Assembly: GCA_009929735.1 (NCBI GenBank)
Contig: RZZU01000001.1
Span: 62,001 to 126,000, forward strand
Source: Clostridia bacterium
GTDB taxonomy: Bacteria; Bacillota; Clostridia; Lachnospirales; Anaerotignaceae
Direction: 5' to 3'
DNA: 64,000 nt
The position numbers and the translations under genes were made by a program. Shown here piece by piece: positions 18,080 through 28,111 of the stretch; the first letter of the stretch is position 1; every line of letters starts with the position of its first letter. The notes beneath the pieces were generated by a model. The model saw only the letters and a program-made list of their open reading frames with translations. It did no database searches and had not been told where the DNA came from.

Positions 18080-20743
18080 ATGAAAAGATTTTTAACGGTC
18101 GCAATCACGACATCATTGGCGTTTGGAAGTATGGGTGTCACGGCCTTTGGTTCTGTATTTACGGATATTAATACGGTACCTTGGTCGGGGTCAGTGCAGT
18201 ATATTGATAAAGCGCAGACCTTAGGCTTGATGAATGGTTATACGGAAAATGGGAAAAAGTACTCCAAGCCGAAAAACAATGTAACATTATGTGAATCTGT
18301 ACAGATGATTTATTCCATTATGAAGGTTTATACCAAACAGGATGTGTCTTCCGATACAGTCACAAAATGGTCGACGGTTATGAGTGCGTATAATATTCCC
18401 ACATGGGCGCACAGTGCTACGGCATATGCCTTGGAGAATAAAATAATTGAAAACAGCGATTTGACAAAGTTGAAAAACGGAACACAAAATGCAACCAGAG
18501 AAGAGGTTGGATTGATGTTCGGCAAAGCGTTAAGCTCAATTTATACCGTAAACAACAGCGCAACATTGTCCTATAAAGACAGCAATCAGATTTCTAGCAG
18601 TGCAGTGCCTTATCTGGCACTGTTAAACAGCAAAAATATTATGGTGGGGGATAACAATAATAAATTCAATCCCAACGCAAAAATAAATCGTGCAGAAATG
18701 GCAGTACTGTCCGTTAAGACCTATGATTATTTGAATAACCCGAGTACGGTTGTCGACACGACCACACCAACAGTTCCGACCTCTGGCACGGTAACAGGAA
18801 CGGTTGTAAACAGTATCGTATTAAGCAATGGGGATATTTTCTTAAGTGTATCACCAAGCAGTGGTTCGGGTGTTAATTTATTTGGGAAGAAGGCCTCTGT
18901 TAAGGTAACTTATAGCGGAGAAACGGTTGCTTTATCGGATATTGGGACGGGGGATAATGTTACTGTTGCCTACAGCAATACAAATATCAGCACTATCGTA
19001 ATTAATAAATCCGCAAAAGGAATTTCCTCAACGAAAACCTATACGCTGGAGAGCTTGACGAGCAGTAAAATCACCGTGAAGGATGGCAGCAAAGAAACAA
19101 AATATAGCTTGGCTGATGACGTGACTGTTACCATTGCAGGCAGCAAATCCACGGTTGCAAAATTAATTGATGCAATGGATGACTATGCTTATAAGGTAAC
19201 ACTGACGATTGATAATTCAAGCAAGGTTACAAAAATCCAAGCAATGAGCAGCACAAGTAATCCCCTTACGGGTGATATTACTTATATGAGTAATTCAAAG
19301 GTGACCATTGAGGTTGGCAGCAAAAAGTATGACTATCCTCTTTCGGATGATGATGTAACAATCAAGTATGACGGAAAAGCGGTTCTGTTTTCCACATTGC
19401 TGTCTGAATATAAAGACAATAATTACACGGTAACCTTGAAATTAGACAGCAAAGGCTATGTTACAAATATTAATATTGATTTCATGGAGGATGAAACCCA
19501 TGGAACCTTGGCGTTTATTAATACCCATCGCCTGGAATTAAAGGCCGCTGATGAAACCTACAAGTACTATCTTGATACGGATGTGGATGTTAAAATTGAT
19601 GGAAAGAGCAGTACGCTTGCAAATTTAGTTAGTAAGTATGAGAGTAATCCATATTTGATTGCTTTGACGATTGACCGTTATGATACGGTTACGGAAATCT
19701 CCGCCACAACCAAAAATTCTGCTTTGTCAGAAGGAACATTAAAGTCACTGACCTCTTCCAAAATTACAATTACCGTAAAGAGCAAGAGCTATGAATACGA
19801 TTTGGACAGTCCTACCATTAAAATTGACGGGAAGACGGTTACACTGTCTACCTTGAAAAGTAACTATAAGGATTATGCCTATACAGTAGAGCTTACCTTT
19901 AACAGCAAGGGTGAGGTTACAGCAATTACCGGGAAAAATACGAAGGCTACAAAGGGTACCTTGAAAAACGTGGAGCCTAGCAAGGATACGATTGAAATTA
20001 CTGCCGGTGGAGTCAGTTATACGTATGACATTTCCGATGATGTAAAAGTAACCTTGGATGACAGTAACTCTACGGTTTCCAAATTGGACAATGCGTTTGA
20101 GAAATTAAGTAAAAATGAAAAAATTACGATTACTTTGACGCTTGATAGTGATAAGGAGGTTACAAAAATAGTAGCCATATCGGATGACGATGATGACGAT
20201 GATACTGTAAAGGGTACACTTTCCAATGTTACATCATGGAAGATTACCGTGATAGTCAGCTCGAAATCGACAACCTATGATTTTAAATCAGGTACTGTAA
20301 GCATGACATTAGATGGAACCAGTGTTGATGAAGATGATTTGGATGATGCACTGGATGATCTGGATAATGATGAGATTATCACGGCTACCCTTTATCTGAA
20401 CTCAGATGATGAGGTAACTAAGGTAGTGGCAAAAGTAGTGGATGAGGACGATGATGAGGATAAACCTGAAAAAGGCTATTTAATCAGCGTCGCAACTTCA
20501 AGCCGCAGGCTGATTATTAAAAACAAGGCGGGAGATGAATTCAGATGGTATGCTACTTCCGGCGTAGATGTAACTTATGATATTGACAATGAACGCAAAT
20601 ATGATGAAGATGATTACAATGATAATCTGAGCGGTCTGGATGACTTTTTGGACGCCTGCGAGGATGAAAATGATGATTGTTACGTTAAATTGACAGTCAA
20701 CAGCAACGGCGAGGTAACAAAAATAACTGCATCGGATGATTAA
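18080..20743 (+). CDS. S-layer homology (SLH) protein with tandem repeat modules
   Basis: An 887-residue secreted protein: signal peptide 1 to about 25 (KRFLTVAITTSLAFGSMGVTAFG), three SLH motifs over about 27-220 (FTDINTVPWSGSVQYIDKA, IPTWAHSATAYALENKI, VPYLALLNSKNIMVGDNNNKF), then seven or eight related 70-residue modules to the end. Each module has the pattern GTL..SKITI....YxYxL..DVxIxIDGKxxTLxxL, then VTLTxDSxGxVTKI. The last three modules are rich in Asp (a run of seven near 680), giving a very acidic tail. No LPXTG is present; anchoring is expected through SLH binding to pyruvylated wall polymer. The start is ATG at 18080 after GGGGG; a TTG six bases upstream is too close to it. Confidence 0.85.
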   Translation: MKRFLTVAITTSLAFGSMGVTAFGSVFTDINTVPWSGSVQYIDKAQTLGLMNGYTENGKKYSKPKNNVTLCESVQMIYSIMKVYTKQDVSSDTVTKWSTVMSAYNIPTWAHSATAYALENKIIENSDLTKLKNGTQNATREEVGLMFGKALSSIYTVNNSATLSYKDSNQISSSAVPYLALLNSKNIMVGDNNNKFNPNAKINRAEMAVLSVKTYDYLNNPSTVVDTTTPTVPTSGTVTGTVVNSIVLSNGDIFLSVSPSSGSGVNLFGKKASVKVTYSGETVALSDIGTGDNVTVAYSNTNISTIVINKSAKGISSTKTYTLESLTSSKITVKDGSKETKYSLADDVTVTIAGSKSTVAKLIDAMDDYAYKVTLTIDNSSKVTKIQAMSSTSNPLTGDITYMSNSKVTIEVGSKKYDYPLSDDDVTIKYDGKAVLFSTLLSEYKDNNYTVTLKLDSKGYVTNINIDFMEDETHGTLAFINTHRLELKAADETYKYYLDTDVDVKIDGKSSTLANLVSKYESNPYLIALTIDRYDTVTEISATTKNSALSEGTLKSLTSSKITITVKSKSYEYDLDSPTIKIDGKTVTLSTLKSNYKDYAYTVELTFNSKGEVTAITGKNTKATKGTLKNVEPSKDTIEITAGGVSYTYDISDDVKVTLDDSNSTVSKLDNAFEKLSKNEKITITLTLDSDKEVTKIVAISDDDDDDDTVKGTLSNVTSWKITVIVSSKSTTYDFKSGTVSMTLDGTSVDEDDLDDALDDLDNDEIITATLYLNSDDEVTKVVAKVVDEDDDEDKPEKGYLISVATSSRRLIIKNKAGDEFRWYATSGVDVTYDIDNERKYDEDDYNDNLSGLDDFLDACEDENDDCYVKLTVNSNGEVTKITASDD

Positions 20744-20800
20744 TTCTTCTGTATCCATGCAGAGGAGATAGAACAAAAAATGAAAGGTTATTTTACAAAA

Positions 20801-20838
20801 AGAGCTTGTGGTCTTAAGGACAACAGGCTCTTTTTTTG
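20801..20838 (+). terminator. Terminator after the SLH gene
   Basis: AGAGCTTGTGGTC pairs with GGACAACAGGCTCT around TTAA (20801-20831), followed by seven T. Confidence 0.85.
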
Positions 20839-20894
20839 ATGGGATGAAAAAAGAGGGTGTATTATTTTTGCGTGTGTAATTTTTTCAAAGAAAT

Positions 20895-20959
20895 TGACGA
20901 AAAAAAAGGTACGATACCTCCATCAAATGACAAAAAAAGCAGTCATATTTTCCTACAAT
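20895..20959 (+). promoter_or_regulatory. Candidate Spo0A-controlled promoter of spoIIE
   Basis: TGACGAA at 20895-20901 matches the Spo0A box core TGNCGAA exactly; TGACAAA at 20928-20934 matches 6 of 7. A -35-like ATGACA (20927-20932) and TACAAT (20954-20959) are 21 bases apart. Wide spacing with Spo0A boxes near the -35 is the known pattern for spoIIE and spoIIG in Bacillus. Assignment is by analogy. Confidence 0.5.
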
Positions 20960-20981
20960 AGGGAATATGGAGGGAATAGTC

Positions 20982-23384
20982 ATGGAAAAAACAGAAATCA
21001 TATTGGAACAAACAGCCCAAGAACCTGTGGCATCCGCCGGTACCCCATTTTATACGGATCGAATGCGCAAGTTGATTTGTGGCAAGGATATTTTGAAGTT
21101 TGCACTCTTATGTGCGATGGGTGTCTGCTGGGGAAAAGCGGAAGTGTTACATATTTTACGTCCTATGGGGATTGCATATCTCTCTTTGTTTTTTGGCGAG
21201 GGGATTTTATTCTGGGGAGCTTTGGTTTCCGTTGCCGCAGGCTGTATTGTAGACATACCCCTTAAGGCAGGTGCTGCGTTAGCCGCTGCATGCGCAATTC
21301 AGTTGACCTTAGGAAGATTTGCAGGACGGGAGGAAATGCTGAAAAAGGCACTTCTTGGAGGCTTTGCTATGGCATTGTCTGGCGTTTTTTTTGCAATCAG
21401 CAAGGGTGGACTGACCTTTTATTTTGCAGTTACGGCGATAGAGAGTGCCCTGGTAATCGGAATTTCTTTACTGGCACAAAGGGGCGTAATTTTTCTTTGG
21501 GAAAAAAGACGTGTGCCTGTGCCCAGTCGGGAGGAAACCCTTGGCCTGGTATTTCTTTTGGGAGGTGCCTTAGCCGGTCTTTCCGGCATTGAAGTGCCCT
21601 ATTTGCGGCAGGGGCTGCTTCCGTGTCTTTTGGCTTATTTTTTGGCTGCCTGTGCTTGGCGTGACGGAATGGGCGGCGGTGCGGCGGCAGGGCTTTTGTT
21701 CGGACTTTTACTCTATCTTTGCGGCGGCGTGGATGTATTGTTTTTTACAGTGCTCGGCGTAAGCGGATTAATTGCGGGGTGCTTGAAGGATATGGGACGT
21801 TTGCCATTGGTGCTTGCACTCGTTCTATCGCCGTTGCTGTTTTTGTTTTATACGGATGCTTCGCTTGTTGCGCCTTTGTGGGCAGGAGGATGGACATTAG
21901 GAGCTACCGCATTTTTACTTACGCCCAAAAAGTGCCTTGTTTGGATCACGGGTAATTTATTGGAGCAGGAAGGAAGCAAGGATAAATTCATCAGGAAAAA
22001 GGAATTGCTAGAGGAGCGGCTTCTTGGGTTTTCACAAGCCTTTGCAGCTTTGTCTAAAACCTTTGCCCATCAAGAGGAGGCGCAGGAAAAAAAGGATGTT
22101 TCCAAGCTGGTGGATACGATTGCTGAAAAGGCTTGTCAAGGCTGCGGCATGGCACACTATTGCTGGAACGAGGAGTTGTATCGCACTTACAGCATGACAT
22201 TTTCCGCCTTATCCCATTGTGAGGAGAAAGGGCGTGTCACCTTGTCACAGCTGCCTGAATCTTTTCGGGAAATGTGTGCGAGGGGAGATTTTTTTGTGGA
22301 ATCGGTAAACCAAGCCTACGACGGCTTCCGAAGGGATCGGCTTTGGCAGGGGCGCTTGACTGAGTGCAGGGAACTGGTGGGGCAGCAAATGACGGCGGTC
22401 AGCGATATTTTATTAGGGCTTTCGGGTCAGCTTGAGGTTGGCTATGTCTTTTTGGAACAGGCAGGACAGATGTTAAAGGAAGAATGCGCCAAGGAAGGCA
22501 TTCGCTTACGAGATGTGCGTGTGGTGGAGGAGAAAAACAGATATGGCAGACAGGTACAGCTTTCTTTTCGAGGTTGTGGGTGTCGGGGGATATGCAAAAG
22601 TAAGATTTTGCCATTGGTGAAGCGTACCATGAATCGACCGATGATTTTAAAGGATGCAGACACCTGCCATTGTCAAAAGGACGGGATATGCACACTCTGT
22701 TTTACCGAGGTTCCTTCTTTCAGCCTGACAACGGCGACTGCCTTTTCTTCTGCCGTACAAAATCAGCCCATAGGGGATACAACGGCTTTTCTGGAAACAG
22801 ACAAGGGCATTGCCCTGATGGCACTGTCTGATGGAATGGGGCAGGGCAAGGGTGCGGCTGAGGAAAGCCGCACTGCCATTGAGCTTTTGGAGCAGTTTAC
22901 GGAGGCAGGGTTTGAACGGGATTTGGCGGTAAAAATGATAAACTCCGCTTTGCTGTTACGAAAAGGGGAAGAAAGCTATGCAACCCTTGATATTTGTGCC
23001 GTGGATTTATTTGACGGAAGGGCGGAATTTGTGAAATTGGGAGCGGTTTCATCCTATATAAGCCGTGGCGGCCGTGTTTTAACGGTCACGGCACATACCT
23101 TACCCGCAGGAATATTGCAGCAGGTTCAAATTGTCAAAAATGAAATGCTTCTGAAAGACGGGGATATGATATTTTTACTAAGCGATGGCATTACAGAAGC
23201 ATTAGGCGGCGAAAGTGTTACAGCGGGGTGGCTCAAGGATAAGCTGGAAAAATTTCCGTTGTCAAATCCGCAGGATGCGGCTGAGTATGTTTTGAAAGAG
23301 GCGGAAAAAGAAAGAAAGGATACACCCAAGGATGATATGACCGTATTGAGCGGTCGGTTTTGGAAAAAAAGAAAAGGTGCCTAA
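20982..23384 (+). CDS. spoIIE: Stage II sporulation protein E (membrane PP2C phosphatase)
   Basis: An 800-residue protein that dephosphorylates the anti-anti-sigma factor SpoIIAA to activate sigma-F in the forespore. The first 330 residues are mostly hydrophobic (about ten membrane spans), 330-590 is the regulatory region with conserved Cys clusters (ACQGCGMAHYCW, RGCGCRGICKSK), and the PP2C domain from about 600 has LALMALSDGMGQGKGAAEES and MIFLLSDGITEALGG. The start at 20982 follows GGAGGGAATAGTC. It is preceded by a Spo0A-like promoter and followed by its own terminator. It marks the organism as a spore former. Confidence 0.95.
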   Translation: MEKTEIILEQTAQEPVASAGTPFYTDRMRKLICGKDILKFALLCAMGVCWGKAEVLHILRPMGIAYLSLFFGEGILFWGALVSVAAGCIVDIPLKAGAALAAACAIQLTLGRFAGREEMLKKALLGGFAMALSGVFFAISKGGLTFYFAVTAIESALVIGISLLAQRGVIFLWEKRRVPVPSREETLGLVFLLGGALAGLSGIEVPYLRQGLLPCLLAYFLAACAWRDGMGGGAAAGLLFGLLLYLCGGVDVLFFTVLGVSGLIAGCLKDMGRLPLVLALVLSPLLFLFYTDASLVAPLWAGGWTLGATAFLLTPKKCLVWITGNLLEQEGSKDKFIRKKELLEERLLGFSQAFAALSKTFAHQEEAQEKKDVSKLVDTIAEKACQGCGMAHYCWNEELYRTYSMTFSALSHCEEKGRVTLSQLPESFREMCARGDFFVESVNQAYDGFRRDRLWQGRLTECRELVGQQMTAVSDILLGLSGQLEVGYVFLEQAGQMLKEECAKEGIRLRDVRVVEEKNRYGRQVQLSFRGCGCRGICKSKILPLVKRTMNRPMILKDADTCHCQKDGICTLCFTEVPSFSLTTATAFSSAVQNQPIGDTTAFLETDKGIALMALSDGMGQGKGAAEESRTAIELLEQFTEAGFERDLAVKMINSALLLRKGEESYATLDICAVDLFDGRAEFVKLGAVSSYISRGGRVLTVTAHTLPAGILQQVQIVKNEMLLKDGDMIFLLSDGITEALGGESVTAGWLKDKLEKFPLSNPQDAAEYVLKEAEKERKDTPKDDMTVLSGRFWKKRKGA

Positions 23385-23421
23385 AGGGTGCAGGAACGGC
23401 TGATTTTTTGTGGGTTAATGA

Positions 23422-23470
23422 AACCTCTCTTGATTTTCGAAAAGGAAATTGAGGGAGGTTTTCCGTTTTT
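23422..23470 (+). terminator. Terminator after spoIIE
   Basis: AACCTCTCTTGATTTTC pairs with GGAAATTGAGGGAGGTT (23422-23460), followed by TTCCGTTTTT. Confidence 0.75.
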
Positions 23471-23651
23471 CGAGATATAGGAGTTGCAGACAGCACAATC
23501 TAATGCTATAAATATTGCCTTTCTGTAAATTTTCGTGTAAAGTGAATACATCGTTATCTTTTATAGAAGAATGATAAAATGAATTCGGTGGGGATACAAG
23601 GTGTTGTTACCAATGAATGATGTGAATTGGTTGAATTCAGGAGCGTTGGAT

Positions 23652-25010
23652 ATGCAAAATAAAGCATGGCAGACCATTGAAAAATTTCATATGTGTCCTT
23701 ATGGAGCGGATATTGTGGTTGGGGTTTCGGGCGGTGCTGATTCCGTCGCTTTACTGCACATATTAAAGGGGTTTGCCCATGCGCAAAACTGGAGCCTTAA
23801 GGCAATCCATGTCCACCACGGCTTACGGGGGACAGAGGCTGACCGTGACAGGGACTTTGTGGAGGACATTTGCCAAAAATGGGGCATTCCATGCAGGGTA
23901 TATTATTTTGATGTGGCAAAAGAGGCACAAAAACGAGGCTTAGGGACAGAGGAAACAGGACGACTATTACGCTACGAAGTTTTTGAAAAGGAAAGAAACG
24001 GCGGGGTCATCGCTGTTGCGCATAATAAAAACGATCAGGCGGAAACCCTTTTAATGCGGCTTTGCCGTGGTGCAGGGGTGTCGGGCTTGACGGGCATTCG
24101 CCCTGTGCGAGAGGTGATTATTCGCCCTTTATTATTTTGCACAAGAAACGAAATTGAACGCTATTGTGAAGAAAATAAGCTTTCCTATTGTCAGGACAGC
24201 ACGAATATGGAAAATACCTATACCAGAAATCGGTTCAGAAATCAAATTTTGCCTTTGCTGGAAGAAATTTATCCCAAAGCAACAGAGCATATCGCCCAAA
24301 CAGCAGAAATCTTTGCGCAGGAAGAAGAATATTTGCAGAAACAGGCACAAGCGTTGTTTTTAAAGGCCTTGCAACGTGCGGATCAAAATGAAATTGCATT
24401 GGATGCAGCGTGTTTACAGAATATGCACAGGGTAATGCAAAAAAGAGTATTTGCCATGGCTTTTACTGAATTAGGCGTAAAAAAAGATGTGGGTTCCATC
24501 CATTTTGAATTACTGGAAGGTCTGCTGCAACAAGAAAGCGGAAAGAGCTTTAATCTGCCAAACAAAATTACCGTGCAGAAAAACTATGGCACATTGAATA
24601 TAAAAAAAGACAGGTCAGAAAGCAGAAATTTTTGCTATCCACTGCCGCTTGAACAGGAAATCGTTGTTGCAGAAGCGAAGCTTTTTGTGCGGACCTGGGT
24701 TTGTACGGAAAAAAGAACAGAAAAAAGCGAAGATAGCTGTACGAAAGTATTTGATTATGATAAAATAGGCTGTGCACTTTCTTGTCGAACCAGACAAGAA
24801 GGAGATCGTCTTGCGATTGGAAACGGACATAAAAAGCTGAAGGATTTTATGATTGATGAAAAAATTCCCAGACAGGAGAGGGACGGGCTTCCTCTCATTG
24901 CTGCAGGGAGTAAAATTCTTTGGGTAGTGGGAAAGCGCAGTTCGGCGGAATATCAGCCGGATGAGGCAACAAAACTTTTTTTGACAGTTCAGATACGGAG
25001 GTTCATTTAA
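23652..25010 (+). CDS. tilS: tRNA(Ile)-lysidine synthetase
   Basis: A 452-residue ATP pyrophosphatase that converts C34 of tRNA-Ile(CAU) to lysidine. The PP-loop is VVGVSGGADSVALLH, followed by HVHHGLRGTEADRD, AVAHNKNDQAETLLMRLCRG(A)GVSG, and the C-terminal TilS domain ends with KRSSAEYQPD. The start at 23652 has AGGAG eight bases upstream and gives the usual short lead-in before the PP-loop; GTG at 23601 is an alternative with a poorer site. hpt follows after two bases, and ftsH comes later in the conserved tilS-hpt-ftsH order of Firmicutes. Confidence 0.95.
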   Translation: MQNKAWQTIEKFHMCPYGADIVVGVSGGADSVALLHILKGFAHAQNWSLKAIHVHHGLRGTEADRDRDFVEDICQKWGIPCRVYYFDVAKEAQKRGLGTEETGRLLRYEVFEKERNGGVIAVAHNKNDQAETLLMRLCRGAGVSGLTGIRPVREVIIRPLLFCTRNEIERYCEENKLSYCQDSTNMENTYTRNRFRNQILPLLEEIYPKATEHIAQTAEIFAQEEEYLQKQAQALFLKALQRADQNEIALDAACLQNMHRVMQKRVFAMAFTELGVKKDVGSIHFELLEGLLQQESGKSFNLPNKITVQKNYGTLNIKKDRSESRNFCYPLPLEQEIVVAEAKLFVRTWVCTEKRTEKSEDSCTKVFDYDKIGCALSCRTRQEGDRLAIGNGHKKLKDFMIDEKIPRQERDGLPLIAAGSKILWVVGKRSSAEYQPDEATKLFLTVQIRRFI

Positions 25011-25012
25011 GA

Positions 25013-25543
25013 ATGAAAGAAAGAGTAGAAGTGATGATCAGCGCTGATGCCATCAGCAAAAGATTGGAAGAAATGGCGGAGCAGATTTTTGAGGATTTCG
25101 GCGGCGAGCAGATTGAGTTGGTTTGTGTATTAAAGGGTGCGGTAGTGACCCTGACAGAGCTTTCCAAAAGATTGAGAATGCCCGTTACTATGAGCTTTAT
25201 GGATGTTTCCAGCTATGGAAACGGTACCGAAAGCACAGGCAAAATTAAAATTTTGCGTGATTTGGATGAGGATATATCGGGTAAAAATGTCCTTTTAATT
25301 GAGGATATTATCGACAGTGGCAGAACCTTGAGCCATTTGAGAGAGCTTTTGATAAAAAGAGAACCTAAAACGTTTAAGATTTGTACGCTGCTGGATAAGC
25401 CAGACAGACGTGTTGCTGACGTGCCTGTTGATTATGTTGGGTTTACCATTCCGGATGCTTTTGTGGTTGGGTATGGATTGGATTATGCCCAAAGATACCG
25501 TAATTTGAATTATGTGGGCATATTGCATTTTGACGAGGAATAA
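25013..25543 (+). CDS. hpt: Hypoxanthine phosphoribosyltransferase
   Basis: A 176-residue purine salvage enzyme forming IMP or GMP from the free base and PRPP. The PRPP loop is LLIEDIIDSGRTLSHL, with VCVLKGAVV and SFMDVSSYGN upstream and the hood motif DYVGFTIPDAFVVGYGLDYAQRYR downstream in normal order. It begins two bases after tilS; its ribosome site GGAGG lies inside the end of tilS, so translation is coupled. Confidence 0.96.
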   Translation: MKERVEVMISADAISKRLEEMAEQIFEDFGGEQIELVCVLKGAVVTLTELSKRLRMPVTMSFMDVSSYGNGTESTGKIKILRDLDEDISGKNVLLIEDIIDSGRTLSHLRELLIKREPKTFKICTLLDKPDRRVADVPVDYVGFTIPDAFVVGYGLDYAQRYRNLNYVGILHFDEE

Positions 25544-25635
25544 AAATAAAAGGGAGAGGGGTTTTCTGTATGGAATACTTCTTCTTTTTTTGTAGGAAAA
25601 GGCGGTGTTTTTGATTAAACTTTTCCAATCCTGCG

Positions 25636-25664
25636 TTGCCTTTTCTATGAAAATGTGATAAAAT
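25636..25664 (+). promoter_or_regulatory. Predicted promoter of ftsH
   Basis: TTGCCT (25636-25641), 17-base spacer, TAAAAT (25659-25664), about 70 bases ahead of ftsH. Confidence 0.55.
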
Positions 25665-25733
25665 TATAAACTGATACGGATTTAAAGGAAGAGATAAATA
25701 AAGTCGCATTATGAATCAACAGGAGGGAATCTA

Positions 25734-27638
25734 TTGAATAAATACTGGAAGGCCATAGGGCTGTATGCGGTGATTTTTGTAATAATTTTGGCTGTTTTGG
25801 CCTTCAATAACGAGGGGATAACAGCTCCTGAGAAGGAACAAAAGGCATATACTTACAGTGATTTGGTAACTGAGCTGGAAGGCGGCAATATTAAGGAGCT
25901 TGATATTAGCAGAAGCAAAGAGGTTGGCGATTTTGGCACTGTAGAGGCAACACTTACTGATGGCAGTGTGATTTCTGTGAATATCCCCAGCATTTCTACG
26001 TTCCAAGAGCGTGTGGATCAGAAAGTTGCCGACGGAGGTACAATTAAAGTCACGACGGAAGATGTACAAAAAGAAAGCTTGCTTTCTACAATATTGCCCT
26101 CTTTGATTATGATGATTGTTATGGTTCTGTTTTTTATGCTGCTCTTTAACAAGCTTCAAGGCGGCGGCGGTAAGATGGCAACCTTTGGCAAGAGCAAAGC
26201 AAAGATGAGTGTTGAGGGCGAAAATAAAATTACTTTTGAAAACGTTGCAGGTTGTGACGAGGAAAAGGCAGAGCTTGAGGAATTGGTTGAATTTCTCCGT
26301 ACCCCTCAGAAATTTACGAATTTGGGCGCGCGCATTCCAAAGGGCGTGCTTTTGGTAGGCCCTCCCGGAACAGGTAAAACATTGTTGGCGAAGGCAGTTG
26401 CAGGCGAAGCGGGCGTACCCTTCTTTAGCATCTCCGGCTCCGATTTCGTTGAAATGTTTGTTGGCGTTGGTGCTTCTCGTGTGCGAGATTTGTTTGAACA
26501 GGCGAAAAAGCACGCACCAAGCATTGTTTTTATCGATGAAATTGACGCTGTAGGCCGTCGCAGAGGTGCGGGTCTTGGTGGCGGACATGATGAACGAGAG
26601 CAAACCTTGAACCAGCTGCTAGTTGAGATGGACGGCTTTGGAATTAACGAAAGTGTTATCATCATTGCGGCAACTAATCGTGCGGACATTTTGGACCCTG
26701 CGCTATTGCGTCCCGGTCGTTTTGATAGACAGGTTTATGTTGGTAGACCCGATGTAAAGGGAAGAGAAGCAATTTTAAGAGTGCATTCCAAGGGAAAGAC
26801 GTTGTCACCCGAGGTTGATTTGAAGGTGGTTGCACAGACAACAGCCGGCTTTACAGGGGCTGACTTGGCAAACCTTTTGAATGAAGCGGCTTTGCTGACA
26901 GCCAGAGAAAATAAATTGGCGATTGATATGGAGGAAATACAAAAGGCTCTCATTAAAATCGGCGTAGGAACAGAGAAAAAGACTAGAGTCATTTCAGAAA
27001 AAGAAAAATATATTACCGCATACCATGAAAGCGGTCATGCTATTTTATTTGAAGTGTTAAGCGAGCTGGATCCTGTGCACAGTATTTCCATTATCCCCAC
27101 GGGGATGGCAGGGGGTTATACCATGCCTTTGCCTGGTGAAGATAAAATGTATATGACAAAGCTGTATATGGAGCAAGAAATTGTCAGCTTTTTAGGTGGC
27201 CGTGCGGCGGAGTATATTGTAATTAAAGATATTACGACAGGTGCATCAAATGATATTCAGCGTGCAACCGCAATGGCAAGAAATATGGTTACCAAATATG
27301 GCATGAGCGAGCTTTTGGGTCCCATTCAGTTTGGGGATGAGAACAGCGAAGTGTTTATCGGCAAAGATTGGGGACATCAGCGTAATTACAGCGAAGCGAT
27401 TGCCACAACCATTGATCAGGAAGTGAACCGTATTGTTACCCAGGCATATGATGATGCCATACGGATTTTAAAAGAAAATATAGAAGTATTGCACGCATCT
27501 GCAAAGGTGCTTGTTGAAAAGGAAAAGGTAACAGGCGATGAATTCCGTGCACTGTTTGATCAAAAAGTGCGTAATGAGGTTTTAGGTATCGCAGCGGTGG
27601 ATACAATCGAAATCATCGATTCACTAAACATAAGATAA
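25734..27638 (+). CDS. ftsH: ATP-dependent zinc metalloprotease FtsH
   Basis: A 634-residue membrane-anchored AAA+ protease. Spans at about 8-24 and 118-138 flank the extracytoplasmic domain; Walker A GPPGTGKT is at 209-216, Walker B reads [16 protein letters not shown], the second region of homology contains [18 protein letters not shown], and the zinc site HESGHA is at about 425. The start codon is TTG, seven bases after AGGAGGG. It degrades misfolded membrane proteins and in spore formers affects sporulation entry. A glycine-rich tract (GGGG) marks the hinge after the second span. Confidence 0.97.
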   Translation: MNKYWKAIGLYAVIFVIILAVLAFNNEGITAPEKEQKAYTYSDLVTELEGGNIKELDISRSKEVGDFGTVEATLTDGSVISVNIPSISTFQERVDQKVADGGTIKVTTEDVQKESLLSTILPSLIMMIVMVLFFMLLFNKLQGGGGKMATFGKSKAKMSVEGENKITFENVAGCDEEKAELEELVEFLRTPQKFTNLGARIPKGVLLVGPPGTGKTLLAKAVAGEAGVPFFSISGSDFVEMFVGVGASRVRDLFEQAKKHAPSIVFIDEIDAVGRRRGAGLGGGHDEREQTLNQLLVEMDGFGINESVIIIAATNRADILDPALLRPGRFDRQVYVGRPDVKGREAILRVHSKGKTLSPEVDLKVVAQTTAGFTGADLANLLNEAALLTARENKLAIDMEEIQKALIKIGVGTEKKTRVISEKEKYITAYHESGHAILFEVLSELDPVHSISIIPTGMAGGYTMPLPGEDKMYMTKLYMEQEIVSFLGGRAAEYIVIKDITTGASNDIQRATAMARNMVTKYGMSELLGPIQFGDENSEVFIGKDWGHQRNYSEAIATTIDQEVNRIVTQAYDDAIRILKENIEVLHASAKVLVEKEKVTGDEFRALFDQKVRNEVLGIAAVDTIEIIDSLNIR

Positions 27639-27658
27639 CAAAGAGAGGAGCAAGACTA

Positions 27659-28060
27659 ATGGATTTTAACAACATTGTACCTGGCATCACGTTTGAGAGA
27701 GAATATATCGTTGAGGAGGCGGATACAGCAACCGTATTCGGCAACGAGAATGTGCCTGTTTTTGCATCTCCCAGATTATTATCATGGATTGAAGGCACCT
27801 CAATCGGTGCGGTAAAGCCATTCCTGCCTGCAGGCTGGGAAACGGTTGGCACCTCTTTTGATTTTAAGCATATGGCGGCTACTCCCGTTGGGATGAAGGT
27901 ACGCGTTGTGGTTGAATTGACAGAAGTAAATGGTAAGCTTTTGACTTTCCAGATTAAGGCTTACGACGAAGTAGACAAAATTTGCGAAGGCACACATGGT
28001 CGTGCCATCATTGATTTACCCAAATTTATGAGTCGTGTAAGCAGCAAGACAAAAGCGTAA
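27659..28060 (+). CDS. Hotdog-fold thioesterase, fluoroacetyl-CoA thioesterase (FlK)-like
   Basis: A 133-residue protein. ATVFGNENVPVFASPRLL, WIEGTSIGAV and the central PVGMKVRV...GHGRAI-like stretch (here THGRAII) match the FlK-like thioesterase group of the hotdog fold. FlK itself hydrolyses fluoroacetyl-CoA; relatives in anaerobes act on unknown short acyl-CoAs, so the substrate is not assigned. It lies 20 bases after ftsH with its own GAGAGGAG site and ends at a terminator, making it the last gene of the ftsH unit. Confidence 0.75.
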   Translation: MDFNNIVPGITFEREYIVEEADTATVFGNENVPVFASPRLLSWIEGTSIGAVKPFLPAGWETVGTSFDFKHMAATPVGMKVRVVVELTEVNGKLLTFQIKAYDEVDKICEGTHGRAIIDLPKFMSRVSSKTKA

Positions 28061-28069
28061 GATAAAACA

Positions 28070-28096
28070 AGAGCGTCTCATTGGCGCTCTTTTTTT
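28070..28096 (+). terminator. Terminator of the ftsH unit
   Basis: AGAGCG, nine-base loop, CGCTCT (28070-28090), then a T-run. Confidence 0.85.
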
Positions 28097-28111
28097 GACG
28101 GAGGTTGTTTT

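Noticed and set aside
19500..20740. DNA-level repeat array or CRISPR in the SLH gene
   Set aside because: The repeats are at protein level only, diverged at the DNA level, and lie in a long coding frame; no direct repeat/spacer pattern.
25731..26603. A 290-codon open frame on the minus strand within ftsH
   Set aside because: Lies entirely antisense to strongly conserved ftsH codons, has no ribosome site, and its His/Asn/Cys-rich translation looks like a shadow frame.
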